A stretch of 64,000 bases of DNA from Poecilobothrus nobilitatus. Lineage: Eukaryota; Arthropoda; Insecta; Diptera; Dolichopodidae. Each line of letters opens with the position of its first letter. Position 1 is the stretch's first letter. Under the pieces are notes generated by a model, which was given only the letters and a program-made list of their open reading frames with translations, did not search any database and had not been told where the DNA came from. Shown piece after piece: positions 46,434-57,180 of the stretch. Location of the stretch: NCBI GenBank assembly GCA_947095535.1, contig OX352773.1:90182670-90246669 (forward strand), in the 5' to 3' direction. The position numbers and the translations under genes are program-made.

Positions 46434-47110
46434 ACAGATCTATAATTTGTTTTTTTAATAAGTTTTTCAAATGGAATGTTGCCAGTTCAAGGTCAGTTTA
46501 ATCGAATAGGATTTTTATTATAAGTAGCTAAAACAAATAAATTCTATCAAATAATAATTAAGTGTCTATCTATTAATTATTTTATAAATTCCTTAAATGC
46601 TTTAAAACAGGAAAATAAAATCATGTTGTGGTTAAGGCATTAAAAAAGTTTTCTTAATTGTCTTAAGTATATTTTGTATATTAGTACTAAAACAGGAAAA
46701 AAAGAAAATATCAAAAAGAAATCCAATTAATCAATAATTTAACACTTTTGTATTGTTAATTACACACTCGTTTGTTACAAAACTTTTAAGATTACCTCTT
46801 ACTTTTATTTAAATTGTTTATATAAATCGTATAAGAATTCTAAAAAGAAATTGATCAAAAAATATATTATCTTGCTAAAATAATATCTTGCTGTAAAAGA
46901 TGTTTAAATTAATCTATTTTTTCATATGTTTCAGAGATAATTTTAAGTTACATCAAAATGGAAAATATTTGTAAAAGTCTTTAAGAATTTTGTAAAAGAA
47001 CTAAATTATTGTTTCAAAAACATTTACCTAAGTAGTAAAGTCTTTTTTAATTCTTATCGTTTTTACTTTAGTGAAAAGTATTTTTAATTTATATACAAAT
47101 AATAATAGCT
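46434..47110. other. A/T-rich non-coding block
   Basis: CCAGTTCAAGGTCAGTTTAATCGAAT at 46479-46504 is faintly like the right arm of the foldback MITE at 50.8 kb. Nothing else was supported. Confidence 0.4.
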
Positions 47111-47462
47111 ACTACAGTGACAGTGGGGGTTGCTTTCAATAATTACCTCATGCAGTAAGATGTTATATACTACTCATGTTGAAAATGATGTAACGGCTAT
47201 AATCACTGTTAGCAAAATAGTAATAATAATACGCGGATTCATTGTCTCCTTACAGTCCTACTTCCAATTCAATGTTTCCGTATCCATTTCCTATCCTTTC
47301 CTATCCATACTTCCTAGCCAATATACTGCGTTCGCAGGTAAGATTTTCATTCCATTATATTGTCTAAAGAGGGAGGGAGGTTTAGTCAGTAAGAATATGA
47401 CACTACCAAGGGGAAATGCTTAGTGTTTTTGGAAGATTCCCACCTCCCTTAGGAAAAAAAAA
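47111..47462 (+). repeat. SINE-like repeat, CTAGCCAATATACT family, near-complete body
   Basis: It runs from CTACTACAGTGACAGTGGGGGTTGC through ATTACCTCATGCAGTAAG, an ACTGTTAGCAAAATAGTAAT bridge, CTAGCCAATATACTGCGTTCG, GAGGTTTAGTCAGTAAGAAT and TCCCACCTCCCTTAGG to an A tail. It is parallel to 51680-52042. The short AGTAATAATAAT in the middle is the position where the other copy has a longer repeat. Conserved small blocks and a 3' A tail suggest a retroposed element. The 97-codon frame here is incidental. Confidence 0.75.
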
Positions 47463-47611
47463 TGTAAGTATTTTCTTTTTAAATGTATGGAAATGCAATA
47501 TATACTTATAAAAAATTATTTAAATATAAAAATTTGTATTTGAAAATTATGTCCGAGTACTTGCTCTTAAAAAGGACAACTTACGCTTAATATGAAAATC
47601 CTTGCATTAAA

Positions 47612-47766
47612 AAAAAAAAAAAAAATACATAAATGTGACAAGGAAATTACACAGTCTTTCTTTTTTCCCGTGACAGAGGGAATTATTCTTATGACGTGTG
47701 TGGTTTTCGAATCCACACTTCCTCGATATTGTATACGCTCTTATCCACTAGGGTACGAAGGTTCCC
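47612..47766 (-). mobile_element. tRNA-derived SINE, GAGCGTATA family
   Basis: The minus strand reads GGAACCTTCGTACCCTAGTG, GATAAGAGCGTATACAATAT, CGAGGAAGTGTGGATTCGAA (B box) and ACCACACACGTCATAAG, then AATAATTCCCTCTG, GTGTAATTTCCTTGTCACAT and TTATGT. The head is the best preserved of this family. The A-rich tail seen in the 39.0-kb copy is replaced by a long A run on the plus strand. Confidence 0.75.
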
Positions 47767-48954
47767 TATAATGTCTTAAAAGATATATATATAAAACTTT
47801 TAATTTATCGCTAAAATAAGTTTTCATTTAATTTTGAACATTAAAAAAGTATCAAATATTTGACCAATTTGAAAACTTTAAAATTTTTTTTTTTTTTTAT
47901 GTACTCTCTTATTTTTAAATTAAATTTTCTTTTCAAAACTTTTCTTTTTTTTCTTTAAATTAAGATTTTGTCGAAACATAAGACGGACAATTACTAAAAG
48001 AATTAATAAAAATATAAACGTAAAAAAAAAAAAAATAAAAAAGTAGAAGCAAAAAAGAAAGAAAAAAATTTGAAGAATTTTTATTAATTTTCACTTTTCT
48101 ATTTACTTTTTATTAAAACTTTTATTGTAAAGTTTTATTCATGTACACAAAATTGTACCTGTGTCCTGTACATAATACATACAACTTTTTTTTTTTTTGT
48201 ATAAAAGAAAAATTTTCATTATGTTTGCTTCAATGAATTAAAGCATTTCGAGAGTAGCTTTTCTTTAAAAACTTTCTATTATTGGGTTTTTTTAATAGTG
48301 AAAAGAAAAATAATACATTTAAAATGAAAGTTCGCCTTTTTTTGATTCGGAAATTTCAATTTACTTTTATAGAATTAAAATTATTTATTAAAAATTCAAT
48401 GGATTCAAAATATGAAATGACTTCTTTTATTTTGAAAGTTGCCTTAAAATAAAAAAAAATTAAATGTTGATTATTAAAATTTAAATTTATGAAACTGATA
48501 TTTACGTATTAAGTTCGAAATTCTGTATTTCTAATATAGTAATAATTACGTAGAATTCTTCTGATGCGTTAATAGATTTGAAAGAGTGATTATTTGATTT
48601 TAGTATACTGTTAAAAATAAATAAATATTAATTTTATGTCACATAGATAAAATAAAGAACTTTCGGGTTTTTATTTTATTTTTAGAGAGATAAAAAGAAC
48701 TTTCGTGTTTTAGGCTAGATATAATGATGCAGGATTTGATTAGAATATCGTTCTTTTAATTAATTTTTCCTATAAAATTTCTCTACAACCAACATAAATA
48801 TTTTAGTTCAACTAATTTGGCCAAGGTCGTATTAGTTCAGTCGTTGACCTTTTAATTTAATATTGAATATTGGTAATTTATATTGTTATAGTTTATATTG
48901 TTTTGTTAATAGTTTAAGTATAACGTACTTAATATAAAAATGATTATTAAAAAA
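47767..48954. other. A/T-rich non-coding block
   Basis: Poly-A/T runs; ACTTTCGGGTTTTTATTT and ACTTTCGTGTTTTAG form a short direct repeat at 48657-48712. No gene was found. Confidence 0.5.
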
Positions 48955-49130
48955 ATAATTCTTGTAACAGATAATAGATGGCGCACAAATATAACATTTA
49001 TATTTTATAATCTTGTAGAATTGTTATAAAGTTGAGTAATATTAATGGTTTGTTGAAAATAATGAACCAAGAAACTAAAATTATATAAATAATAAAAGAT
49101 GTAGTTGATGGTCCTTTATAATGGTCCTTA
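48955..49130 (+). repeat. degenerate SINE 3' half (family of 19.0 and 53.9 kb)
   Basis: It starts AATTCTTGTAACAGATAATAGATGGCGCA, matching AATTCTTGTATGAGATAATAGATGGCGTA at 54.14 kb. It continues with diverged TCTTGTAGAATTG, GAGTAAT and GATGGTCC. The head and tail are not recognisable. Confidence 0.55.
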
Positions 49131-49990
49131 TCGGTGTGAACTGGACAGAAAAGAAACGTAGTTATTATTTAGTGATGTTTTTAAACTTGACTTTTAAAGC
49201 AATTGAATCACAAGTAACTTCAAAATCCTAGTCGGATCCTCTAGAATAGTTTAAAAAATATTTTTTGTAGTTCGTTCTTTTTAAATAAACGATGGCCTAC
49301 TGTTATTTTAAAAACGTTAAAAATTATTCCACCATAAATATAGCTAATTATTTACTACATAAAATTTTATTTTAAATGGTGGTTTTATTTTTAATAATAA
49401 TGATTGGAATTGTTCGTATTTGAGAAGGCTATTATCTAAATTTCTTTTACAAATTGAAAAAAAAAAACAATATTCGTGTTTTTTGTAAAAATTATAATTT
49501 TCTAATGTAACAAATTACACCATTTTTCCTAATTAGGTGGTTTTTTTATTCAGTTTTTATTTGTAATTATTATACCTACTTAAGATTTATTTTAAACGAT
49601 TTATTATATTTCATTTTAATCCTTAGAAATTACTTTTATTTTGTTTTTTATTTTATTTTTATTTTAGGTATATGTATTTCCATTTATTAAATTTTAAATT
49701 GAATTTCAAATCAGAATTTATTACTGGAATTATTTTGGCCGTAAGGAACAAATTTGTAATTTATATAATGGTGTTTTACATTTAAAATTTAAAAAGTCTT
49801 TCGGAATGAGTTTCTATTAAAAAAAAGGTGTTCAAATCGTAAAAAAGAAAATAACAAGGCGTAGTATGACGAAATACTTTTAAATATGCACATTTTCAAA
49901 AAAATATAAATATTTTCAAATTGTTAGTACTTTTATATTAAAATTTTTTATATATACGAGTAAGAAAAAATAAAAGACAAATTATTTACT
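49131..49990. other. A/T-rich non-coding block
   Basis: Nothing beyond A/T-rich unique sequence was seen. Confidence 0.5.
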
Positions 49991-50350
49991 TTTAAGGAAA
50001 CCCTATATAATTAGAAAAAGCCATAAAAAAATGGAAGGATATAAGTAATAAGTATTGTAACTTTAATTTTTCTGCCTTACTCTAATGAATTTGCACACAA
50101 TATTTCCAGATTACAGGTTTCCAAAAATGGCGAATTATCAATTTTTAATCTATAATAATTCACGAGATGAGTACAAATATTTTTTCTGAGGTGACTTATC
50201 CTTATTCTCAAAGATCTTCGTTCTCTCAATTGAATCTCTCGATTAAAAGAATTTCAGACATAAGTATGGAGATTTTTTATGTACATTTTGATACTAATTT
50301 GCAAAAAATTATGTAATTTTATTGATTTATAAAACTTTTAGATTAAAAAA
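49991..50350 (-). mobile_element. DINE-1-like fragment, very degenerate
   Basis: The order AAACCCTATATAATTAG, AACTTTAATTTTT, CAGGTTTCCAAAAATGGCGAAT, TTCTGAGGTGACTTATCCTTA, TTCTCAAAGATCTTCG and CTCTCAA follows the minus-strand body of the 2.8-4.1-kb copy. No terminus is left. It is one of the oldest copies by appearance. Confidence 0.45.
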
Positions 50351-50818
50351 CCTTTTTAATTAGCTCCGAACGAACTGTCAAAGGAAATTAATAAGCATAT
50401 TTTTTTAAAATTTTTTTTTAAAAATGGAAAAAGAATTGCAATTCAAATTGTTTCTATGATTAATTTAAAAGTTTTAATTGTTTTTTGTTGGGATTATGTA
50501 TGTTACATTATTAATTAATAATGACTAATAAATTAAATGAATATTAATTATTGTTTTACCTAATTTTTTACAAAAGTGATCAGTTTTTTTTATTTATTTA
50601 ATAATTATAGGATTTTTGTTCTTAATGTTATTTATTACTTAGCAAGTATATGACATTTTGATCCAATATAAAATTTCATGTATTAGAAAATGTATATATA
50701 TATATAGTTATAACATTGCTTTTCTCAATTATCACTCGTAATTAATATGTTATATACATTTATATTTGATTGACAGTCTCTTTTTAGGGCACAAAACAAT
50801 ATTAATCGAGTCATTGGG

Positions 50819-50943
50819 TCGAATGCATAAAACTGAGATTTAGCTCAAACCTCACTTTTTTAAACAAAAATTCGAGTTCAAACGTAATTACGTTTGTTTG
50901 AAAAAGTGACATTTCAATTCAAGCTCAGTTTTTATGCATTCGA
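50819..50943. mobile_element. foldback MITE, TCGAATGCATAAA ends
   Basis: The arms TCGAATGCATAAAACTGAG (left) and the complement of CTCAGTTTTTATGCATTCGA (right) agree but for one base. Pairing continues inward (CTCACTTTTTTAAAC with GTTTGAAAAAGTGAC) to the palindromic centre AAACGTAATTACGTTT at 50880-50895. The whole 125-bp unit therefore folds as one hairpin. A half-copy lies at 10391-10455. No coding capacity. Confidence 0.75.
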
Positions 50944-51007
50944 GATATTAAAATTTTATTTGATATTATACTATAAGTAAATTATAATTTTTAATAACAT
51001 CTGACTC

Positions 51008-51080
51008 ATGGCGCAGTGGTTAAGTCGCCAACCTTTCAATCGAAGGGTCTTGGGTTCAAACCCCGGTCAGGTCACAAATA
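51008..51080 (+). ncRNA. tRNA-like pol III promoter module
   Basis: The clearest tRNA-like piece of the window. TGGCGCAGTGG and GGTTCAAACCC are correctly spaced, an anticodon-type stem CCTT-TCAATCG-AAGG is present, and TGAC...GTCA is left of an acceptor stem. The loop lacks the invariant U33 and the acceptor is incomplete, so it is a SINE head rather than a working tRNA gene. Confidence 0.6.
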
Positions 51081-51114
51081 AAAAATATGTAGTACTTTTA
51101 TATCGTAATAATGT

Positions 51115-51680
51115 ATATCGTATAATTAATATTAGTAATAATAACAATAATAATATTAATAATAATAATAGTAATAATAATAATAGCTAGTATAGTGGAG
51201 CCATCTTTGGTTACATCATGCAAGTAAGGTGTTATATACTGCTGCATGTTGTAATTCACGGATGGCGCTGACTCTGTAGCAAAATAATAACAATAATAGT
51301 AATAATAATAATAATAATAATAGTAATAATAACAATAATAAATAGTAATAATAACAATAATTATAATAATAATAGTAATAATAATGATAGCTGCTACAGT
51401 AGAGCCATCTTTGGTTATATCATGCAAGTAAGGTGTAATATACTGCTGCACGTTGTAATCCACTGATGGCGCTAACTCTGTGGTAAAATAATAATAATAA
51501 TAATAGTAATAATAATAATAATAACAATAATAATAGTACAATAATTAAATAGTATAATAAATAGTACAAATAATATAACAATAATAATAATAATTGTAAT
51601 AGTAATAATAATAATAATTGTAATAGTAATAATAACAATAATTATAATAATAATAATAGTAATAATATTAATACCAATAA
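51115..51680. repeat. AAT/AAC triplet microsatellite
   Basis: Long interrupted runs of AAT with AAC and AGT variants, alternating with the 110-bp SINE core. It is prone to length change. The opposite-strand frames of Tyr/Ile/Leu here are artefacts of it. Confidence 0.9.
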
Positions 51681-52042
51681 TAACTGCCGCTACAGTGACA
51701 CTGGGGGTTGCCTTCAATAATTATCTCATGTAGTAATATATATACTACTACTACATGTTGTAACTGTTGTGACGGCTTTAGTCACTGTTAGCAAAATAAT
51801 AATAATAGGCGGATTCATTGTTTCCTTACAGTCCCACTCCCAATTCAATGTTTCCGTATCCATTTTCCTATCCTTTCCTATCCCTACTCCCTAGCCAATA
51901 TACTGCGTTCGCAGGTAAGGGTTTCATCCCACTTTATTGGCTAAAGGGGGAGGTGGGTTTAGTCAGTAAGAATCTGACACTACCAAGGGGAAATTCTTGG
52001 TGTCTTTGGAAGATTCCCACCTCCCTTAGGAAAAAAAAAAAA

Positions 52043-53926
52043 AACTTTTTGTAAATGTTTAAATTAAGTAAAAATAAATAAATAATAGGTTGTTCTTTAG
52101 TCTTTTCTTATACCTCAAATATTTCAAAAATATTTTTGAAGATTACTTACTTAGTTCATTGTTATGGGAATCTGTGGATTTGATAAACCGAACGAAAATT
52201 TCAATAGATTCTCGTGTATTTAAATTTTTTTTATTCAATATAAAAGAAGTTTTTGATAGATAATAAAAGTATTGTGTATCGAACCTACTGCCATTGACAA
52301 TCATATTTCATTTCATGTCTTTCGTTTATAAATTATTTTATTTGAGTAGTATAAAAAGGAAGATAGTGAATTATACTCTATTAGAATAGTACCAAATAGT
52401 ATAACAGCAGTAGTAATACATTGAAAAGTTTTAAAATTTATAGATATAAAATAATTTTAATACAGCATAACCATTTTGAGTACTCGTTATAATTAATTCA
52501 AAAATGTTCAATTACTTTTAGAACAGTATTTGGAAATAACTTAAGAAATAAAATCAAATATTTCAATTTTGAAAATAAATGTTTGTTACCACATGTATGT
52601 ATTTCTTAATGTCCTTTTTCTAAAATTCATGTGATTGTGTAAGAACATTTTTTGTAAAATTAGGGCTTAAACGCGTTAGTGTAGTTAAATATTTATAGAA
52701 ACTGCTACAATTTTGGTAATTTTCGCTTTGTTTTACCGTTAAAATGAGATGGAAAAGCGTACATAGATATATAAAAATCTTAAATATTAGTCAAATTGTT
52801 ACAAATCGGGTTTAGAAAACAGCTGTACATTCAGTTATAGTAACTATATGTGGTTAGTGACAATCTCTTTCAAAATTTGCCTTTGGATATAAGTATCCTT
52901 TTTTTTTGGTATGTGCGAATGATTGAGCTAGTATGTCCACATTATCATAAAGAATTTATTCATTTTTATTGAAGTTGTTATGACTTGTTTTATGGAGATG
53001 TGTTTTTTTATTGACTGATTTATACATATTTAAGTATGTTCGTAATTTGTTTATTTATTTTAAAATCGTTTTTGATGCCAATGTTAGTTAATTTTTTAGA
53101 AAATTTCATAAATGTTTAAAATTGAAATTTGGCTGCAGATTTAGCAATCAGGATAGTAAATACGTTTCTAGGCATCAATATTTGACTAAGAATCCATATG
53201 ATTTTATCTTTGTTTTGCATTGTAAGAACTTCTTGCATATTTTATCGTCTTAGATTCATTTTTTATGTTATTTAAAGCTTGGAAAACTGTTATACTATCG
53301 ATGTGTATTAGAAACTCTTTTATGTTTATTTATATGACAAATTGTAAGGCAGATAAGATTGTCCACATTCTACATCAAAGACATTTCCAGGTCGGAGAAA
53401 ATCTAGGGCAAACTAAGTACTGTTTTAGCGAATTACACCTAAAGTGACAATTTGAACAGATTTCAATCCATATTAGTTTCTCATTTTGTTGTTTGAAAGA
53501 TGTAGAGAGTTCTGAAAATAATTGTTAACTGTAACTGGAATAGATTTTTCGAAGTATTTTTTTTTACGATGGCATTAGAGTTTATCGATAAATAAGTTAT
53601 CAGTTACTGAAAAGAGTAGTTTTAGGTTTTAACGACGAATATCAATTTTTAATTAATATTAAGTTCTATCTGGTTAGTTAAGTTCTATATTTAAATACAA
53701 AATGAGTACATATTGTACTTAAGGTAATTTATTAGATAGCATTCTCATTCTATGATTTTCAATAGTATGAAACTACATAATAAGGATTTTTTTTTAAATT
53801 TTAAAACCTTTTATAGACTGTCATTAAAAATATTTAATTCAACCATTTAATTATACATTGAAGTTTATTAAAAAGAGATTATATAAACAGCCAATGATGT
53901 ACTTATTTGTTGTTGAAATGCTTAGT
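52043..53926. other. A/T-rich non-coding block
   Basis: The stretch 53235-53450 is somewhat less A/T-rich and has a 60-codon plus-strand frame, but no motif could be recognised in it. It may be part of a decayed mobile element. The remainder is A/T-rich without features. Confidence 0.45.
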
Positions 53927-54328
53927 TGAAACGCCGGTGTCTTATTCATACGAAAGGTCTTTGGTTTAAACCCCGTCTGGACCATATAGATTAATAACAA
54001 ATAATAGACTTTTTTCTTATAATAAGTATATAATTAATTAGTAGAATATAATTAAATTAAAAAATAAGTATATATCCTATAAATTGTAAATAATATAATA
54101 TTGTAAGAGCTATATAATAAAATAATAATAAACCATAATTCTTGTATGAGATAATAGATGGCGTAGAAATAAAAGAAACGTCTCATAGTCTTGTTCAATA
54201 GCTGCAGCCGAGTAATCAACGGCTTAGTGAAATTAATTACTTATTTCAGAAACTGAAACTTAGACAAATATGAATAATAAATGATTTATTGGATGCCCTA
54301 TATTCCTTAGAGGAGTGAAAAGGAAAAA
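53927..54328 (+). mobile_element. tRNA-derived SINE, ~400 bp, complete
   Basis: The head TGAAACGCCGGTGTCTTATT, ACGAAAGGTCTTTGGTTTAA, ACCCCGTCTGGACC is a decayed tRNA-like pair of boxes. The body is AGATTAATAACAAATAATAG, then AATTCTTGTATGAGATAATAG and GATGGCGTAGAAAT. The 3' part is AGCTGCAGCCGAGTAATCAA, CGGCTTAGTGAAAT, GGATGCCCTATATTCC and GAGTGAAAAGGAAAAAAAA. It is the reference copy for the interrupted element at 19.05 kb and the tail at 48.96 kb. Confidence 0.7.
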
Positions 54329-55639
54329 AAATATAATTTCAAAGGTGAATAACATTTATTATAACTTTTAAAATTTATTTTATTTTTGTAATCATTTTTT
54401 TTAACATCAATAATCGACAGAAAAATCTTAAGGATAGAATTATAATAATTTTAATAATATAATAAAAAATAAAATGTACTTAATTTAACTTTTATTAAAT
54501 ATTACCGTTCCCAAAGGAAAATGTAATTAAAAACAAAATTTCCTTTTTTTTTTGTTCAAATTTCAATTCTTTTCTTTTTGAACTTGAATATTCAAAATTT
54601 GTATGTGTTGCATTGTTCTATATTGGGTTTTGTTTTTGTGTAGGTGAGGAAAATATTTAATATAATTAAAATTAATTAAAATTTTCCTTATTTGTTATTT
54701 TTTAAAGTACTTTTGAAATAAATAGGTTCATTTCGTATATACACTTTAAATAATTGTTTATTATTGTTTATGAATAATTCAATAAATTAAATTTTACTGT
54801 ATATATTATTTTAATTGTATATAAATAAACATATATAAAAATATATATATAAGAATATATATATAATATTATAATATATTTAGTATAATTAACAGAAAAT
54901 ACAATAGTAATTCTAATAGAAATTCAATAGATAGTTATATTTAAATATATAAAAATAATTAATTTTAATTGTTTTGTTTTTCATTTTGTTTTGACATATT
55001 ATTTTCAAGCTATTTTATTATTTAAGTTTTCAATCATTAGTTATTTTAAATTACTATTTTAGTATTTCAATAAAATTTCAATAAAATACTCCTATGTCAA
55101 TCAGTTCTTACTGTTTGTTTAAATGATGATTGATGCTTCTTCTGATTGATTCTGGAGTGTTTAGCTTTGCTATAAAAAAAAATATTTATTTTTCATGATT
55201 TTGTGTTATAATGTGTAAAATGGTAGCGAATTATCAAATGTTAAGATTTGAAATGCTGAATCCAAAATGCTCCATTCACCATAAAATCAAGTTAAAAAGA
55301 TTTCAAGTTAAAAATGTTAAAAAAAAACTGCACTCTATTATTTTTTGTTAACTTTTGCAATAAGTTAATTCGTATTAGTTACGTTATTTGTTATTTTAAT
55401 TCTAAAATTTCATCTTATAATTTAAAAATTATAGCTTTTTGTCCAGCAAAATCAATTCTTAAATACCCATGTTCACTTTTTTTACAACGTTTGTTTTATT
55501 CCATGCACGAATATGAGGTAAATTACTTTTAAAGTTTAAAAATAAATTTCTTAAATACGTAATAGTAGTAGTAGTAAGTAAGTATATATTTTTTTGTTTA
55601 GCCTTAGAACACAGATAGGTTTTTAAAGGCAGGCAAAAT
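54329..55639. other. A/T-rich non-coding block with AT microsatellite
   Basis: An AT-type microsatellite at 54830-54880. No gene or mobile element was supported. Confidence 0.5.
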
Positions 55640-56195
55640 TCAAAATATGTGCCTAATTTTAGTTTCACTCTGTGCGTCCGTGTTTACAAAACTTCTACAC
55701 CGTTAAAGATAGAGAAAAAATGTTTAACCATGAGTAGGTCTCATAAAAAAATTAATTTTGTAGAACAATTTTTTCATGTACCATCCACTAAGGAGCTAGC
55801 TGCTTAAATTTTGGAAAAGCTCTATTTTTAAATGTATATATACTTATTTCATGTTCTGTTTAATATTTTTTCAATCTGAAAACGCTATTCGACAGGAATT
55901 TTTTTTACCTTTATAAGTCAATAATCAAAATTGTAGGATTCTTTTAAATTTAGTATTTAAATTCACCGTAATGTGAAACCCAAATTTTATATGATTTTTC
56001 TGCCTTCATAACTCCGGTACGCTTTTAGATAGGGAGTTGGTAAGAAAAAACTTTTAGAATCAGTACAAGAGTCCTCAGAAAATTTCTTTGAGCCATCCCC
56101 TGTTTATGCGCTATTAAGACTCAAAAATTGAAAATTAGCTATTTTTAAACACCGTAACTTAGGCACCTGTGCACATTTTTCAATCTTTAAACAAA
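55640..56195 (+). mobile_element. DINE-1-like element, GCACATTTCC subfamily, both ends lost
   Basis: It starts inside the 5' region (ATGTGCCTAATTTTAGTTTC, CACTCTGTGCGTCCG, a shortened GTCY tract) and follows the body through ACTTCTACACCGTTAAAG, ATTCACCGTAATGTGAAAC and TAACTCCGGTACGC to CTTAGGCACCTGTGCACATT at about 56185. Several small deletions are present. Confidence 0.75.
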
Positions 56196-56918
56196 CTAAA
56201 ACACTTTAAATAAAAATATAATAAGAATGAGTAAATCTAAATCTTTTTACTATATTTTTCGAAGTCACATTTTGACTACAATGATACTAAGACTATCATC
56301 AATCTTAGTGCTACCCTTAGTTAGTACGGATTCTAAACTAAGTTCGGTATTTAAAGTATTATATTTAAAATTTCATTCTTGAATCCTAAACGAAATTTTA
56401 AAATTTAAAAAAAAATTTGTTTTTAGGTAAATATTTAGCAATAATAGATGATAGATTTAGCAATGAATAGATCCATAATTTACAATATACTGTTAACTGT
56501 CAGTATAACCAAAAACCTTTTCATAGTTTTTAATGTTGAACATTCAAAACCTTTCAATATTGCCAAGCACTAATTTATTATTATTTGTTTTATGTAATTT
56601 ATATGTATTTGTTTTTATGTAAATAAAAAGTTTTGTGCATTCATGTACGTGAATAATTAATTAAGAATTAATGAAGATTTCGGAATATTGAGACCCACCA
56701 ATTAGGCATATATACGGATATGGAGTATTTCACAATTAACAATTTTTAGAATAAAAATTCATAGTAAAATTATTCATTTCCAGAAAATTGATGTGGGGCT
56801 CCTTCTAGATATAACAAAGTTGTAAAAAAGTGATTATTGGGCAATATAACATTAAGGGGTAAAAAATTGCGAGATATGGATAATACCAAAAACAAGAACG
56901 TGTCGTCAACCCTAATAC
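56196..56918. other. A/T-rich non-coding block
   Basis: No feature was supported. Confidence 0.5.
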
Positions 56919-57180
56919 ATAAAATTAAATTTTGAAGGGATTAATCACGTACCTAAAATACCTCCTAATCAAAATCTCGCAGATACATATATAAAAATAT
57001 TCATGGAAAAAGCGTATAACCCTGATTTTGAATTAAACTGTGAATTCCCTCCTTATTCAGAATCTCGTATATTTGTACATATATAGATATAAATATTCTA
57101 AAAAAAACCCTGATTTCAAATTCAACTTTAAGCTTCCTCCTAAATCAGTAGAACGTCGAAATACGAAATAGATACATAAT
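56919..57180. repeat. three degenerate ~90-100-bp tandem units
   Basis: Three units begin AACCCTAAT or AACCCTGATTT (56919, 57019 and 57107). Each continues with CCTCCTAATC/CCTCCTTATTC/CCTCCTAAATC and CAGAATCTCG or similar. A single related stretch, in opposite orientation, is at about 4680-4732 (CGAGATTCTGAATTAGG next to TACATATATATG and AGAATATT). This suggests an old tandemly duplicated dispersed repeat. Confidence 0.5.

Larger units (their letters stand above)
51003..52042 (+). mobile_element. composite SINE: tRNA-like head, expanded AAT tract, repeated core, A-tailed end
   Basis: The tRNA-like head (51008-51080) has GGCGCAGTGGTTAAG (A box) and GGGTTCAAACCCC (B box). It is followed by AAT/AAC triplet repeats interrupted three times by a ~110-bp core (51187-51290, 51386-51490, and a diverged 51680-51795). 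It then continues into the CTAGCCAATATACT-type 3' part (51805-52030) and an A tail. The 3' half matches 47.1 kb, where only one core and a short triplet run exist. The core plus triplet block has been tandemly amplified here. The Tyr/Ile-rich open frames on the minus strand simply translate the triplets. Confidence 0.7.

Noticed and set aside
47130..47423. 97-codon plus-strand frame, similar to one at 51818-52054
   Set aside because: The similarity comes from the SINE-like repeat. The frame is not kept in the 25.1-kb copy.
51008..51080. Functional tRNA gene
   Set aside because: The acceptor stem is incomplete, U33 is missing and the module sits at the head of a SINE. Kept only as a tRNA-like promoter module.
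51098..51717. Tyr/Ile/Leu-rich open frames of 72-147 codons on the minus strand
   Set aside because: They are translations of the AAT/AAC triplet microsatellite.
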